Below, piece after piece: positions 25,246 to 35,473 of a stretch of 64,000 nucleotides of DNA. The translations under genes and the position numbers were made by a program. The notes below the pieces were generated by a model, which did no database searches, was not told where the DNA came from, and was given only the letters and a program-made list of their open reading frames with translations. Source of the DNA: UBA7434 sp042090785 (GTDB lineage: Bacteria; Pseudomonadota; Gammaproteobacteria; Pseudomonadales; UBA7434). The stretch spans positions 8,034 through 72,033 of the forward strand of contig JBELIP010000010.1 of assembly GCA_042090785.1 (NCBI GenBank). Reading direction: 5' to 3'. Each line of letters starts with the position of its first letter. Position 1 is the first letter of the stretch.

Positions 25246-27192
25246 CTATAACGTACGGCCAAGGTGCGTTTTTAAGACTAATGGCGCGCTTTTACTAAAA
25301 GCATCCAATGCCATAAGCTCGTCAAAAAAGACTGGCTTGGAAAAGAGGTAACCTTGAATATAATCACAACCCATATTTTTTAATGCTTCGAACTGCTCTT
25401 CTGTCTCAACACCTTCAGCAACCACTTTATAGCCCATTGAATGAGACATATTAACCACTGCCTTAACAATACCTTGGCTCTCAACACTAGAACCGACATT
25501 ATCAATAAAGACTTTATCGATTTTTATTTTATCAATCGGCAACATCTGTACATAACGCAAACTTGAATAACCAGACCCAAAGTCATCAATAGCAATACGA
25601 ACACCCATTTTTGATAACTGGTTAAGAATAGCCGCCACGCGGGTGATGTTTTCTAAGAAGATATTTTCAGTGACCTCAATCACTAACATAGAAGGGTCAA
25701 CATTATATTTAATTAACGCCTTAGAAATAATATGAGGAATATCTTGAAACTGAAACTGCAACGGTGAAATATTAATAGCCACCCATTTTTTAATGCCCAT
25801 TTCACTCAAGCGGCTGAGTTTTGAAAATGCCATTTCAATAACTTGCTCACCCACATCAAGAATTAAACCGCTATTTTCAGCAACATCAATAACCTCTTGA
25901 ATATCCCACTTACCGCCAATATCAGGCCAGCGAAAAAGCGCCTCACAACCAACAAATGAACCTGATTGGTTACATCTTACCGGCTGAAAAGCAAGATCGA
26001 ACGACTGATTTTCAATAGCCAATTTTAATGCTGAGCGAATATCTTTTTCACGAAAACGCTCGCGCTCTATTGCCGCGTTATAAAGCACACAGCTACTACC
26101 AATATGTTTTTTCTTCTTACCAACCTGTACTGCCGAATACACCGACTGCATTAAATCATCTAGCGCTCCGCCATCTTTAGGAAAAACAGCAAGCCCCATA
26201 GTTAAACTTAAGCCTAAACGCTCGCCATCCTGAATCGACATCGTTGCGCATTCATCAATAAGCTTTTGACACAACTCATGGGCTGACCAAGTTGCTATAT
26301 TGTTTTTGAAAATAATAATGTATTCATCACCGGATAATCTTGCCACCTGAGAGGTATAGTCGGAATAACCTCTTAGAATATCGGCAAAATCACGCAGTAC
26401 ACCATCGCCGGTACGATGGCCATAAGTATCATTAATTTGGGTAAAATCATTAATATCGATTAGTGCAACGGTAAAGCCTTCACCCGAAACAAAGCTTTCG
26501 CCAGCCAATGCAGAGAATTGAGTTTCAAAATAATTACGGTTGGGCAAACCGGTTAATGCATCATGGTTAGCTATGCGCCACACTTCTCGCTCTCGCTCTA
26601 CCTGCTCATGCATTTCAATACAAGAACCAATAACACAAAGCGAGCGCTTAGCACCAAAAGAACTTAGCTCGCCATTAATTAAAAACCAGCGATAAGAACC
26701 GTTTCGGCTCATAACACGACAGCGAAGGTTTATTGCCTTGCCTTCTTTTAATGCCAGCGATAACTCAGCGGTTAACTGCTCTCGATCCTCTTCATGAATA
26801 CGCAGCAAAATATCATTTGCAGGAATATCTTTGGTAGGCTCTAAACCTAATAAGCTCTGGCTTTTACCCGCGATATCCATGGTTTGATTTCTAACATTGA
26901 ACAACCAGGTCACAGCATTGGCAATATCTAGCACTAGATTGAGTCGGTTAACCGTATTTTGTAATTCTTCTGAGGTAACCTCTACTCGCTCGGTCGTTAT
27001 TTTTAACGCCTTCGTACGACGCGCAACAATGACATCTAAATTGTCGTTAGCTTGTTGCAAGCGCTTATTAATATCAAACAACTCTGTGCTTTTATTTTCT
27101 AGCAACACCTCTGCTTGCATACGGGCGTTTTTTTCGCGATCAATTTTTTTTCGCAAATAGGATAATTCAATATTTTCATTACTCTCACTCAT
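25246..27192 (-). CDS. GGDEF-EAL c-di-GMP enzyme with coiled coil and PAS domain
   Basis: A 648-residue cytoplasmic protein. Residues 1-80 form a coiled coil and 85-195 a PAS domain (VLDIANAVTWLF...; VMSRNGSYRWFLINGEL). The GGDEF domain begins DALTGLPNRNYFE; its signature is SGDEY (about residues 284-288), a variant of GGDEF, and no upstream RxxD inhibitory site is seen. The EAL domain starts at CEALFRWPD (about 416) and keeps the DDFGSGYSS and EGVETEEQ motifs, so phosphodiesterase activity looks intact. Its ATG overlaps the H-NOX stop by four bases, marking it as the output of that gas sensor (HnoD-like). Confidence 0.93.
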   Translation of the reverse strand: MSESNENIELSYLRKKIDREKNARMQAEVLLENKSTELFDINKRLQQANDNLDVIVARRTKALKITTERVEVTSEELQNTVNRLNLVLDIANAVTWLFNVRNQTMDIAGKSQSLLGLEPTKDIPANDILLRIHEEDREQLTAELSLALKEGKAINLRCRVMSRNGSYRWFLINGELSSFGAKRSLCVIGSCIEMHEQVEREREVWRIANHDALTGLPNRNYFETQFSALAGESFVSGEGFTVALIDINDFTQINDTYGHRTGDGVLRDFADILRGYSDYTSQVARLSGDEYIIIFKNNIATWSAHELCQKLIDECATMSIQDGERLGLSLTMGLAVFPKDGGALDDLMQSVYSAVQVGKKKKHIGSSCVLYNAAIERERFREKDIRSALKLAIENQSFDLAFQPVRCNQSGSFVGCEALFRWPDIGGKWDIQEVIDVAENSGLILDVGEQVIEMAFSKLSRLSEMGIKKWVAINISPLQFQFQDIPHIISKALIKYNVDPSMLVIEVTENIFLENITRVAAILNQLSKMGVRIAIDDFGSGYSSLRYVQMLPIDKIKIDKVFIDNVGSSVESQGIVKAVVNMSHSMGYKVVAEGVETEEQFEALKNMGCDYIQGYLFSKPVFFDELMALDAFSKSAPLVLKTHLGRTL

Positions 27193-27731
27193 GATTGTCT
27201 CACTGTGATAAGCGTGAAAAATTCCGTTTCGGTATTTAAATGCTTCATAGAGACTAAAAGCGTTTGCTGGTAGTACTCACCACAGCCATCGATAAGGCCT
27301 TTTGCAAGATGAGCAAAAGGCCTGCATGAACGGTACTCCATGAGTATTTCTTTGTCGTTGATTTTTTTTATATTAAACGAGGGTAACTCAGCATCAGGAT
27401 ATAGCTTAAGTACCTCTTTATGAATAATACTTTCAAGCGAACAGAGTAAATCTAAGGCGCCATCAAAAGTTAACGACATAGCTGACATTTGCTCGGCGAG
27501 CTTTGGAAATAAATACTTGCCGTATGCCTCAAGCAAATCAGTCGCAGGCGTACCCGTTAATTTTTGTAATTGACCAACTAAAGTGAGAATTTCTTGATGA
27601 TCATATGTGCCAACAGATGTATAAGCACCGCCTGATGGTAGATCACAACCATCCATCAACGCGTTAGCAACACTGTAGCCAAATGTCGTTTCAACAAGCT
27701 CAACAAATTCAGTAAATATGATTCCTTTCAT
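27189..27731 (-). CDS. H-NOX haem nitric-oxide sensor
   Basis: A 180-residue haem NO/O2-binding domain protein. The proximal haem ligand is H104 (SIIHKEVLKLYPDA), and the haem-propionate motif YxSxR is Y133-S135-R137 (YRSCR). There is no transmembrane segment, so it is soluble. In other gammaproteobacteria stand-alone H-NOX proteins bind NO and change the activity of a kinase or a diguanylate cyclase/phosphodiesterase encoded next door, altering biofilm formation. Here the ATGA overlap with the GGDEF-EAL gene makes that the obvious partner. GAGAGGG precedes the start. Confidence 0.94.
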   Translation of the reverse strand: MKGIIFTEFVELVETTFGYSVANALMDGCDLPSGGAYTSVGTYDHQEILTLVGQLQKLTGTPATDLLEAYGKYLFPKLAEQMSAMSLTFDGALDLLCSLESIIHKEVLKLYPDAELPSFNIKKINDKEILMEYRSCRPFAHLAKGLIDGCGEYYQQTLLVSMKHLNTETEFFTLITVRQS

Positions 27732-28092
27732 AATATAAGCCCTCTCGGCATAGAAAAAATCATATGTTTTATTATCTTAAATAATACCCGCAAATGATGT
27801 AAAGAATTGAGAACATAGGTTTTACTGTTATCTATTTTATACGAAACATAATAAAAGTGTTAGAAAATTAAAAATGGCGACTGGTTCTAAAAATAGCAAC
27901 TAACTGATGCAGACACCAGCATTGAATGACAGAAAATGGGTATTTTTCATTTTTTTACAATTCTTAGATCTATATTGGCTACTGACAGTTTTCAAAACAG
28001 CTATTTGACTTATAGCGCGCACTTATTTAGGGCAAAAACTCAACACCAAGACACACAATAAACTCAAATTGCTGTTATTATTAGATTTATTG
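27732..28092. other. intergenic region upstream of the H-NOX operon
   Basis: 361 AT-rich bases between the H-NOX start and the end of the DUF1415 gene. Apart from a candidate promoter (27774-27803) I see no gene, repeat or clear operator. No FNR- or NsrR-like palindrome was recognised by eye. Confidence 0.5.
27774..27803 (-). promoter_or_regulatory. candidate sigma-70 promoter of the H-NOX/GGDEF-EAL operon
   Basis: On the minus strand TTTACA (27803-27798) and TAAGAT (27779-27774) are separated by 18 bases, about 43 bases before the ATG. The match to consensus is moderate, five of six and four of six. Confidence 0.35.
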
Positions 28093-28635
28093 CTATTTTT
28101 TATAGGGAAACAAACGTAATCGCTGCTCTTTACTTAATTTTTTCATCCTCGCAATATTTTGCTCAGGTATGTCATCAACGTCTTCGTAGGCATTAATGCC
28201 TGCCTCAACGCTTTGCTCTCGTAGAAGATGGACAACAGCATACGGCGCTGTGTTAGTTAAATTCTCAGCGTCATTAGGCTGTGTACCCGCAAACTGATAA
28301 CGCGGATGAAAACTTGCAAGCTGATACACCCCCTCCCAACCATTGCTTTTTAACAAAGCATTAGCCACCGACAAAAAATCATTAAAATCATAAAAATCTT
28401 GCAGCATATTGGGCAAGACTAGTAAGGTCGTTTCTAACTGTTCAACCGCTGTATTATCTAGGCGCTGACACTCCTGCGCCAAATCGTTTAATGCCTGCTC
28501 GGCATCAATAGCGTCACTAACATAAATCCTATGTCGCAAATCCCGAATCGGTTTAAGGGCAAAAGGACAAAGCTGCAGCCCAAGTACAACCTCTTCAAGC
28601 CAAGCCGTTATTTTCTCTTCTACTTCTATCGACAT
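28093..28635 (-). CDS. DUF1415 family protein
   Basis: A 180-residue conserved protein of DUF1415, whose function is unknown. Recognisable parts are the N-terminal helix ending in GLQLCPFALKP, then ETTLLVLPNMLQDFYDFNDFL and GVYQLASFHPRYQFAGTQPNDAENLTNTAPYAVVHLLRE. The conserved cysteine, histidines and DxxN pattern suggest a metal or cofactor site, but this is speculative. I moved the start from 28662 to the ATG at 28635, because AGGAG lies 7 bases before it. It is divergent from mnmC. Confidence 0.85.
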   Translation of the reverse strand: MSIEVEEKITAWLEEVVLGLQLCPFALKPIRDLRHRIYVSDAIDAEQALNDLAQECQRLDNTAVEQLETTLLVLPNMLQDFYDFNDFLSVANALLKSNGWEGVYQLASFHPRYQFAGTQPNDAENLTNTAPYAVVHLLREQSVEAGINAYEDVDDIPEQNIARMKKLSKEQRLRLFPYKK

Positions 28636-28756
28636 ATCAGCTCCTGTTAATCGATATATCATTGCTTAAACGCGGTACGCACTATTGTATGACATTAACC
28701 ATTGCCACAGGTATCATAGCGGCCTAACCCCATTCAAAAGATGATGTAATTACTCA

Positions 28757-31101
28757 ATGAGTCTGGCCAATCACAACCAAGCCATAAGCTGCACTAGTAG
28801 CCAGCAATTAACTGTTGATGATAACGGAGGGCTCCGCTCCTGCCGCTTTGATGATATCTATTACAATGCTGGACAAGGCGCCGAAGAGTGTAAGCACGTT
28901 TTTCTTAATGGCAACCAGCTAGAAAAACGCTGGCAAAAAGGAACTGACAATCAACATTTTATTGTTGCCGAAACTGGATTTGGCACCGGACTCAATTTTC
29001 TGGCCTGCTGGGATTTATGGCGTAAAACACACAGCAATAGCAACGCAAATCAGACACCAAAAACACTCTACTTTTACACTACCGAACGCTACCCATTAAC
29101 GCGTGCCGCATTAGAAAAAAGCATTGCCCATTACAACCCGTTTCCTGAACTTGCCGAAAGCTTAACAAAACAATATCCAGACCCGATTGGCGGCGAGTAC
29201 CTTTTAAACTTTGACAATAACAGCCGCTATCCCGTCAAGCTCATTATGCTATTAGGTGACGCCACCGAATGCCTTAGTCGACTAGAACACTATCCGACAA
29301 CTCAAACACACAAACAGGCAGAACTACAAAGCTCAACACTAGAAATAAATACCGGCTTAAAAGTGGACGCTTGGTTTCTTGATGGTTATGCGCCATCAAA
29401 AAATCCCGACATGTGGCAAGAAACACTGTTTTCGCTTATGGCACGACACAGCAAAAACGGAACAACTGTCGCAACATTTTCGGTGGCGCGTCAAGTGCGT
29501 GACTTACTCAGCACCAATGGCTTTGATGTTAACAAAGTCAAAGGCTTTGGTCGCAAACGCGATATGTTAACGGCAGAGTTTACTTGCCAACAAAGCGTCG
29601 AACACACAAACCCCGCTCAACACTCGCGTAAAAATTTCAGTTTATCCCCCTGCTATTATCGCCATATTAATAATATCCCTCAGACTAGTAAGGCTCAATT
29701 ACCTAAGCAGCAGCGTCAAGCCGTCATTATTGGTGCAGGTATAGCTGGTTGCACCATCGCCTATAAGTTAGCACAGCGTGGCTGGCAAATATCGTTGCTT
29801 GATACAGCAAAAACAATTGCCTCTGCCGCCTCGGGCAATGCTCGTGCGGTACTCTACGCACGAACCGCACAGCAACGCTCTAGCCTAGCTGACTTTCATG
29901 AAGCCGCCTTTCACTACGCCACACGTTTTTATAAAGACCTTGACGATAAGCTGCCAGCTAACGAAAAAAATAATGGGCCAAATAAAGGGCTAAGCAAAGG
30001 GCTAAGCAAAGGGCTAANNNNNNNNNNNNNNNNNNNNNNNNNNNNNNNNNNNNNNNNNNNNNNNNNNNNNNNNNNNNNNNNNNNNNNNNNNNNNNNNNNN
30101 NNNNNNNNNNNNNNNNNAAAGGGCTAAGCAAAGGGCTAAGCAAAGGGCTAATCGGCATGCTTAAACTGAATGAGCAGTTAAGTGACGAAATGCTAAGCCT
30201 AAATCCCGAAGCTTATTCTCGTTATAACGTAAGTGCAGAGCAAGCCAGCGAGCTCTGCGGTATTAGCACAGCACACAAAGGTATTTATTATCCTGAATCG
30301 GGCTGGCTAGATCCGATTACTGTATGCGAAGCATTAACTCAGCATGAAAATATTCGTTTTTATGCTAACAGTAAAGTAATCGCCCTCAATAAACAAAGCG
30401 CTCACTGGCATGTTGAATGCAGCAATAATAATCAGTCAAATACACTTAAGGCCGATATTGCTATTATTACTGCTGGCCAAGTTAGCCATCAATTTGAGCA
30501 AAGCGCTTGGCTGCCACTCAGATCAATGCGCGGACAAACTACTGCATTACCGGCATCGGCAGCTAGCAGCCAATTAGGCATGGCGGTATGTCAGCGTGGC
30601 TACATGACCCCCGCCAGTAATGGCAAGCACTCTATTGGCGCTACCTACGCAGTAAAAGATAATAATCCTTATGTTGAAACCGCCGACCACCAAACCAACA
30701 TCGATAACTTAGTGGCCATGCTTAGCGAGCAGTCCCCTTGGCGACAAGAACTACAAACACAATCCATTGACCCAACAGAACTCGAAGGCCGCGTTGGTTT
30801 TCGTTGTGTGGCACCCGACTACCTACCCATTGTTGGACCAATACCCGCAGTAGAAACTTTTAACCAGCAGTTTATTTGCTTAAAAAAAGACGCCAAGCAA
30901 ACTCCCTCACAACTGGCCACGCTTGAAGAAGGCCTTTATGTCAGTACAGGCTTTGGCTCACATGGCTATACTACCGCCCCACTAGCCGCCGAAATATTAT
31001 TGGCACAAATTGAGGGCGCCCCTATGCCAATTGGTGATAAGCTACGTCAAAGCATTGCACCTGCCCGTTTCTTAGTGCGCCAATTAATTCGTAGCCATTA
31101 A
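28757..31101 (+). CDS. mnmC: bifunctional tRNA mnm5s2U34 enzyme, interrupted by an assembly gap
   Basis: MnmC completes 5-methylaminomethyl-2-thiouridine at the tRNA wobble base. The N-terminal methyltransferase half has FIVAETGFGTGLNFL and VDAWFLDGYAPSKNPDMW. The FAD-dependent oxidase half begins VIIGAGIAGCTIAYKLAQRG and ends YVSTGFGSHGYTTAPLAAEI. A run of 100 N splits the oxidase half, and the frame differs across it by window coordinates (frame 2 before, frame 1 after). Both flanks encode the same GLSK repeat, so this is a gap of unknown length in one gene rather than a frameshift. The repeat insert replaces a short loop of E. coli MnmC. Confidence 0.9.
29984..30150 (+). repeat. 12-bp tandem repeat (GLSK) flanking a 100-N gap
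   Basis: The unit AAAGGGCTAAGC is present almost three times before the gap (29984-30017) and almost three times after it (30118-30150), encoding Lys-Gly-Leu-Ser. Ns fill 30018-30117. The same unit on both sides suggests that the array was too long to assemble; true copy number is unknown. Confidence 0.95.
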
Positions 31102-31103
31102 AC

Positions 31104-31937
31104 ATGACCACTACCCGCTTAGCTTTATTCTCATTACTACTCTGTTATGCTTTATCGCTACAGACCTATGCAGGCAGCAACAAACCATCGTCCATTCATT
31201 GCGCTACTAGTAGCATTACCAGCAGCGTTACAAAAACACCGACAACATGGCATGTTAAAGTCCATAAAAGCTATCCACACCGAAGCAATGCCTTTACTCA
31301 AGGCCTTATTTATCACCAAGATACCCTGTTTGAGTCAACCGGCCATTATGGTCAATCAACTATTAGCCAGTTAGATTTAACCAGCGGAAAAATCATTAGA
31401 CAACGACCGCTCAATGACAACGTCTTTGGCGAAGGCACCACCATCTGGAACGAACAGCTCATTCAGCTTACGTGGAAATCGGGGGCCGTATATCGCTACT
31501 CACTGCCTGCAATGACATTAGTACAAACGCAAACCATTCAAGGCGAAGGCTGGGGACTTACTCACAACAATCAATCGTTAATAACCAGCAACGGCTCAGC
31601 CCAACTCAGCTTTCGTAACCCACTATCGCTGGCAGTAGAATCCACTCTTAATGTCACCTACCTTGGCCGACCTTTGAACAAGCTTAATGAATTAGAATGG
31701 GTCAACGGCTGCGTGTTAGCCAATATTTGGCAAAGTCATTATATTGCTATTATTGACCCAACGAGTGGACAAACAACCAGCCTAATTGATTTAAGCCGGA
31801 TTATTGCTCACGAACAAAAAACGGGGACAAGCGAGGTAGCTAATGGTATTGCCTGGCATGCCGCTAACCAGCGCCTTTTAATCACTGGCAAGTACTGGCA
31901 GCGTATTTACGAGATTGAGCTTGTATCCAGCCAGTAG
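31104..31937 (+). CDS. glutaminyl-peptide cyclotransferase (glutamine cyclotransferase)
   Basis: A 277-residue secreted enzyme of the bacterial/plant glutaminyl cyclase family, which forms N-terminal pyroglutamate. A signal peptide occupies residues 1-23 (LALFSLLLCYALSLQTYA). The five-bladed propeller motifs are AFTQGLIYHQDTLFESTGHYGQS, FGEGTTIW, GEGWGLTHN, LNELEWVNGCVLANIWQS and ANGIAWHAANQRLLITGKYW. The start is two bases after the mnmC stop, so it may be co-transcribed with it. It probably acts in the periplasm. Confidence 0.92.
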   Translation: MTTTRLALFSLLLCYALSLQTYAGSNKPSSIHCATSSITSSVTKTPTTWHVKVHKSYPHRSNAFTQGLIYHQDTLFESTGHYGQSTISQLDLTSGKIIRQRPLNDNVFGEGTTIWNEQLIQLTWKSGAVYRYSLPAMTLVQTQTIQGEGWGLTHNNQSLITSNGSAQLSFRNPLSLAVESTLNVTYLGRPLNKLNELEWVNGCVLANIWQSHYIAIIDPTSGQTTSLIDLSRIIAHEQKTGTSEVANGIAWHAANQRLLITGKYWQRIYEIELVSSQ

Positions 31938-32116
31938 CATCACCGTAGACACACTTAAATTAAGCTTAGATACACCATTAGACCGCTATGGGCTGACTCA
32001 AAAACCCGTTATACTCGCATCTCACTGCTGCAACGCTATGCATGCAATCTAAAGCCAAAATCAATCGTCATGATCGTTATGATTGTTATGATTGTTATAT
32101 AAGACAAGCTAAATTT

Positions 32117-32458
32117 ATGAGTGAATTACCTTCCTGCCCCAAATGCGAATCACCTTATACCTATGCCGATAGAGATTTACTTATTTGCCCCGAGTGCGGT
32201 TATGAATGGTCTACCAATGAAGCCTCCAGCGATGGCGAAGCCAGCGCCCAGATTAAAGACGCAAACGGTAACCCATTAACTGATGGCGACTCGGTGACAG
32301 TTATTAAAGACCTTAAAGTTAAAGGTACTTCGCTCGTGGTTAAAGTGGGCACCAAAGTAAAAAATATTCGCCTTGTTGATAGTGATCATGATATTGATTG
32401 TAAAATTGATGGCATAGGCCCAATGAAACTTAAATCCGAATTTGTGAAAAAGGCTTAA
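32117..32458 (+). CDS. yjdM: YjdM/PhnA-family zinc-ribbon protein
   Basis: A 113-residue protein matching E. coli YjdM (formerly PhnA) in length and motifs: an N-terminal zinc ribbon (CPKCESPYTYADRDLLICPECGYEW) and a C-terminal KOW-like domain (DGDSVTVIKDLKVKGTSLVVKVGTKVKNIRLV). The start is the ATG at 32117; the frame extends to 32042, but that part encodes a cysteine/tyrosine-rich run over the repeat TGATTGTTA and is not conserved. Despite the historic name, involvement in phosphonate use is not supported. Its function is unknown. Cytoplasmic. Confidence 0.92.
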   Translation: MSELPSCPKCESPYTYADRDLLICPECGYEWSTNEASSDGEASAQIKDANGNPLTDGDSVTVIKDLKVKGTSLVVKVGTKVKNIRLVDSDHDIDCKIDGIGPMKLKSEFVKKA

Positions 32459-32528
32459 CCACAACACCTTTAACTCATAAAATTTAATTCATCACAAAAC
32501 TTAATTTATCACAACAGAAAATAAATTT

Positions 32529-35456
32529 ATGAACGCAGACGTATCCGCTTTTACATTAATTAAAACCACAAAAATTGAATCGTTAAATATCCAATACGAA
32601 GAATATCAACACCTCACTACCGGTGCGCGTCATATTCATTTAGCGTCAGATAATAACGAAAACGTTTTTATGGTTGCGCTGCGCACTGTACCCACCGATT
32701 CAACCGGTGTCGCACATATTCTTGAGCATACCAGCCTTTGTGGTAGTAAAAAATTTCCGGTACGCGACCCGTTTTTCATGATGATTAGGCGCTCACTTAA
32801 TACGTTTATGAATGCCTTTACCAGCTCAGACTGGACCGCTTATCCGTTTGCCAGCCAAAACAAAAAAGACTTTAATAACTTGCTAGAAGTCTATTTAGAT
32901 GCCGTATTTTTTGCCCGCTTAGACCCCTTAGACTTTTCACAAGAAGGCCATCGCGTCGAATTTGAAGAGCCAAATAATCCCGACAGTGATTTGGTTTATA
33001 AAGGCGTAGTCTTTAATGAGATGAAAGGCGCTATGAGCTCAATTTCTTCACAGCTTTGGCAGGCGGTAGGCGAATCGCTATTCCCCGATACGACCTACGG
33101 CGTTAATAGCGGCGGCGAGCCAGAAAACATTACCGATTTGAGCTACCAGCAATTACAAGATTTTTATCAAACCCACTACCACCCTGATAATGCTATCTTT
33201 GTCACCTTTGGTGATATCAGCGCCAAAGAGCACCAGTTTAAAATACAAGAATTTGCACTTAAACACTTTGCCCCTATTAACAAACATATAGAAGTACCCT
33301 TACAAACCAAGTTTGAGACTGCTGTTAGAGCAACAAAAACATTTCCAATATCGAAAGAAGAAGCCAGCAGCGATAAAACACACTTAGTCATGGCCTGGGT
33401 ACTCGGCAACATTCGCGACCCATTAGAACTTATGTCCACCCATCTCCTATCTGCAGTACTGTTTGAAAACAGCGCCTCACCGCTGCAACATGCATTAGAA
33501 ACAACCGACCTGGGTACGGCACCCTCGCCGCTATGCGGCATGGATGACTCAGGCCTAGAGATGGTATTTGTGTGCGGAGTTGAAGGTAGCTCGGCTGACA
33601 AAGTTGAGCAACTAGAAGCGTTAGTATTCAATGCGCTGCAAGGGGTTGCCGATAATGGTGTTAATACCGAGCGTATGACCGCCTTACTCGACCAGTTAGA
33701 ACTGCAACAGCGAGAAGTTGGCGGCGGTGGCTATCCATATGGCTTACAAATAATGCTGTCTTGCCTTCCTACGGCCATTCACCGTGGCGATGCCGCTGCT
33801 GCATTAAACATTGATCCTATTCTTAGCCAGCTACGTGAATCAATTCAAGACCCCAATTTTATTAAGTCCTTAGTTAAGCGATTACTCTTAGAGAACCAAC
33901 ATAGAGTCACATTAGTGATGTCGCCAGACACCCAGCTTAGCCAAATACGTATTGAGCAAGAGCAGCAAAAATTAGCGGCTATTAAAGCCTCATTAAGCGA
34001 CGAAGAAAAACAACATATTATTCAGACCTCTGCAGCACTTAAAGCACGTCAAAGCGATGACGATGACCCAGAAATCCTACCTAAAGTCGATTTAAGTGAT
34101 ATCCCACCCGTTACTGATGTGCCCGAATTTTCACAGCAGACTATTGCTCAACGCCCAGCCACGTTTTATCCGCAAGGCACTAACGGTATTAGTTATCAAC
34201 AAGTCGTCACACAGTTACCCGCATTAAATCAGCAGCAAGCTGCCTTGCTTGGCATACACAACCGCGTACTGACCGATTTAGGCGTTGGTAACAAAGATTA
34301 TCTCGCCACCCAAAACTGGCAAACACAAGTGTGTGGAGGGATAAGTGCGCAAAGCAGCATTCGCGGTAAACTCAACAACGAGCAAGATGTCAGCGGCTAT
34401 TTTACGCTATCCGCCAAAGGCTTAAATATTCATAACAATGCGATTAGCGATTTGCTGCATCAAACATATCATCAGGCACGCTTTGATGAGCCGCAACGTA
34501 TTCGTGAGCTCATCTCACAATCGCGTGCGCGCGCCGAGCAATCCGTTACCGGCAACGGTCACAGCTTAGCTATGACGTTAGCTTCGCAAGGCTTTAGCCC
34601 AACAGCTAAGCTTAGCCATGCGAGTAGTGGCATATTAGGCATTCAAAACCTTAAAGCACTGGATGATTCACTCGACAGCCCTGCATCACTCAACAAACTA
34701 ACAGAATCACTAAGTGATATTCATCAAGCCATTATTAATAGCTCACAGCAATTTTTAGTGGTGGGTGAAGAGCAAAGCGCCGCCGGTATCTGGTCAAAAG
34801 TTAATGAACTTTGGCAGGGCCAAGACGCAAACAGCAACAGTAAACTTTCACTGCCGGCAATAAGAGAGAACACCCGCGAACTCTGGCTTTGTAACACTCA
34901 GGTTAATTTCTGCGCCAAAGCCTACCAAACCGTTAATGGCGGCCATGAAGATGCGCCCGCACTCGCCGTATTAGGCGGCGTGTTACGCAATGGCTTTTTG
35001 CATACGTCTATTCGTGAGCAAGGCGGTGCTTATGGCGGCGGTGCCAGCCAAGATTCAAGTATTGGCGGCTTCCGTTTTTATTCTTATCGTGACCCACGAC
35101 TGGGCGAAACTCTGGACGACTTCGATAAGTCTATTACTTGGTTGTTAGAAAAAGATCATGAATGGCGTGTAGTCGAAGAAGCTATTTTAGGGGTTATTAG
35201 CTCCATTGATAAACCTTCATCACCTGCTGGCACTGCCAAACTGCATTTTCACAACAACTTGTTTGGCCGCACACCTGAATACCATAGTACGTTTAGAAAT
35301 GCGGTATTAAATGTGACACAAGCCGACTTGAAACGTGTGACAGAAAAATACTTACGCCCAGAACAAGCAAGTGTGGGGGTTATTACACATAAAGGTGAAG
35401 AAGCAAACTATAAAGCGGTATGTGAGTCGTTAAACTTAACCATCAAACAGTTATAA
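32529..35456 (+). CDS. M16C insulinase-type zinc metallopeptidase (PreP-like)
   Basis: A 975-residue peptidase of family M16, subfamily C, related to presequence protease and CYM1. The inverted zinc motif is HILEHTSLCGS (HxxEH, about residues 59-63), and the distal glutamate lies in the NEMKGAMSS segment. The M16C-associated domain follows, and the C-terminal half carries REQGGAYGGGAS and FYSYRDPR, the substrate-clamping motif. Two halves close around peptides of about 20-65 residues and degrade them. No signal peptide is seen, so it is likely cytoplasmic, clearing free peptides. It stands alone. Confidence 0.95.
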   Translation: MNADVSAFTLIKTTKIESLNIQYEEYQHLTTGARHIHLASDNNENVFMVALRTVPTDSTGVAHILEHTSLCGSKKFPVRDPFFMMIRRSLNTFMNAFTSSDWTAYPFASQNKKDFNNLLEVYLDAVFFARLDPLDFSQEGHRVEFEEPNNPDSDLVYKGVVFNEMKGAMSSISSQLWQAVGESLFPDTTYGVNSGGEPENITDLSYQQLQDFYQTHYHPDNAIFVTFGDISAKEHQFKIQEFALKHFAPINKHIEVPLQTKFETAVRATKTFPISKEEASSDKTHLVMAWVLGNIRDPLELMSTHLLSAVLFENSASPLQHALETTDLGTAPSPLCGMDDSGLEMVFVCGVEGSSADKVEQLEALVFNALQGVADNGVNTERMTALLDQLELQQREVGGGGYPYGLQIMLSCLPTAIHRGDAAAALNIDPILSQLRESIQDPNFIKSLVKRLLLENQHRVTLVMSPDTQLSQIRIEQEQQKLAAIKASLSDEEKQHIIQTSAALKARQSDDDDPEILPKVDLSDIPPVTDVPEFSQQTIAQRPATFYPQGTNGISYQQVVTQLPALNQQQAALLGIHNRVLTDLGVGNKDYLATQNWQTQVCGGISAQSSIRGKLNNEQDVSGYFTLSAKGLNIHNNAISDLLHQTYHQARFDEPQRIRELISQSRARAEQSVTGNGHSLAMTLASQGFSPTAKLSHASSGILGIQNLKALDDSLDSPASLNKLTESLSDIHQAIINSSQQFLVVGEEQSAAGIWSKVNELWQGQDANSNSKLSLPAIRENTRELWLCNTQVNFCAKAYQTVNGGHEDAPALAVLGGVLRNGFLHTSIREQGGAYGGGASQDSSIGGFRFYSYRDPRLGETLDDFDKSITWLLEKDHEWRVVEEAILGVISSIDKPSSPAGTAKLHFHNNLFGRTPEYHSTFRNAVLNVTQADLKRVTEKYLRPEQASVGVITHKGEEANYKAVCESLNLTIKQL

Positions 35457-35473
35457 CAAACTATAAACCGAAA

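Noticed and set aside
28757..31101. mnmC as two separate genes or a frameshifted pseudogene
   Set aside because: The frame change coincides with a 100-N placeholder and the same GLSK repeat is in frame on both sides, so a single intact gene is the simpler reading.
33176..33631. 151-codon minus-strand frame opposite the M16 peptidase
   Set aside because: Shadow of the coding strand of a well-supported peptidase.
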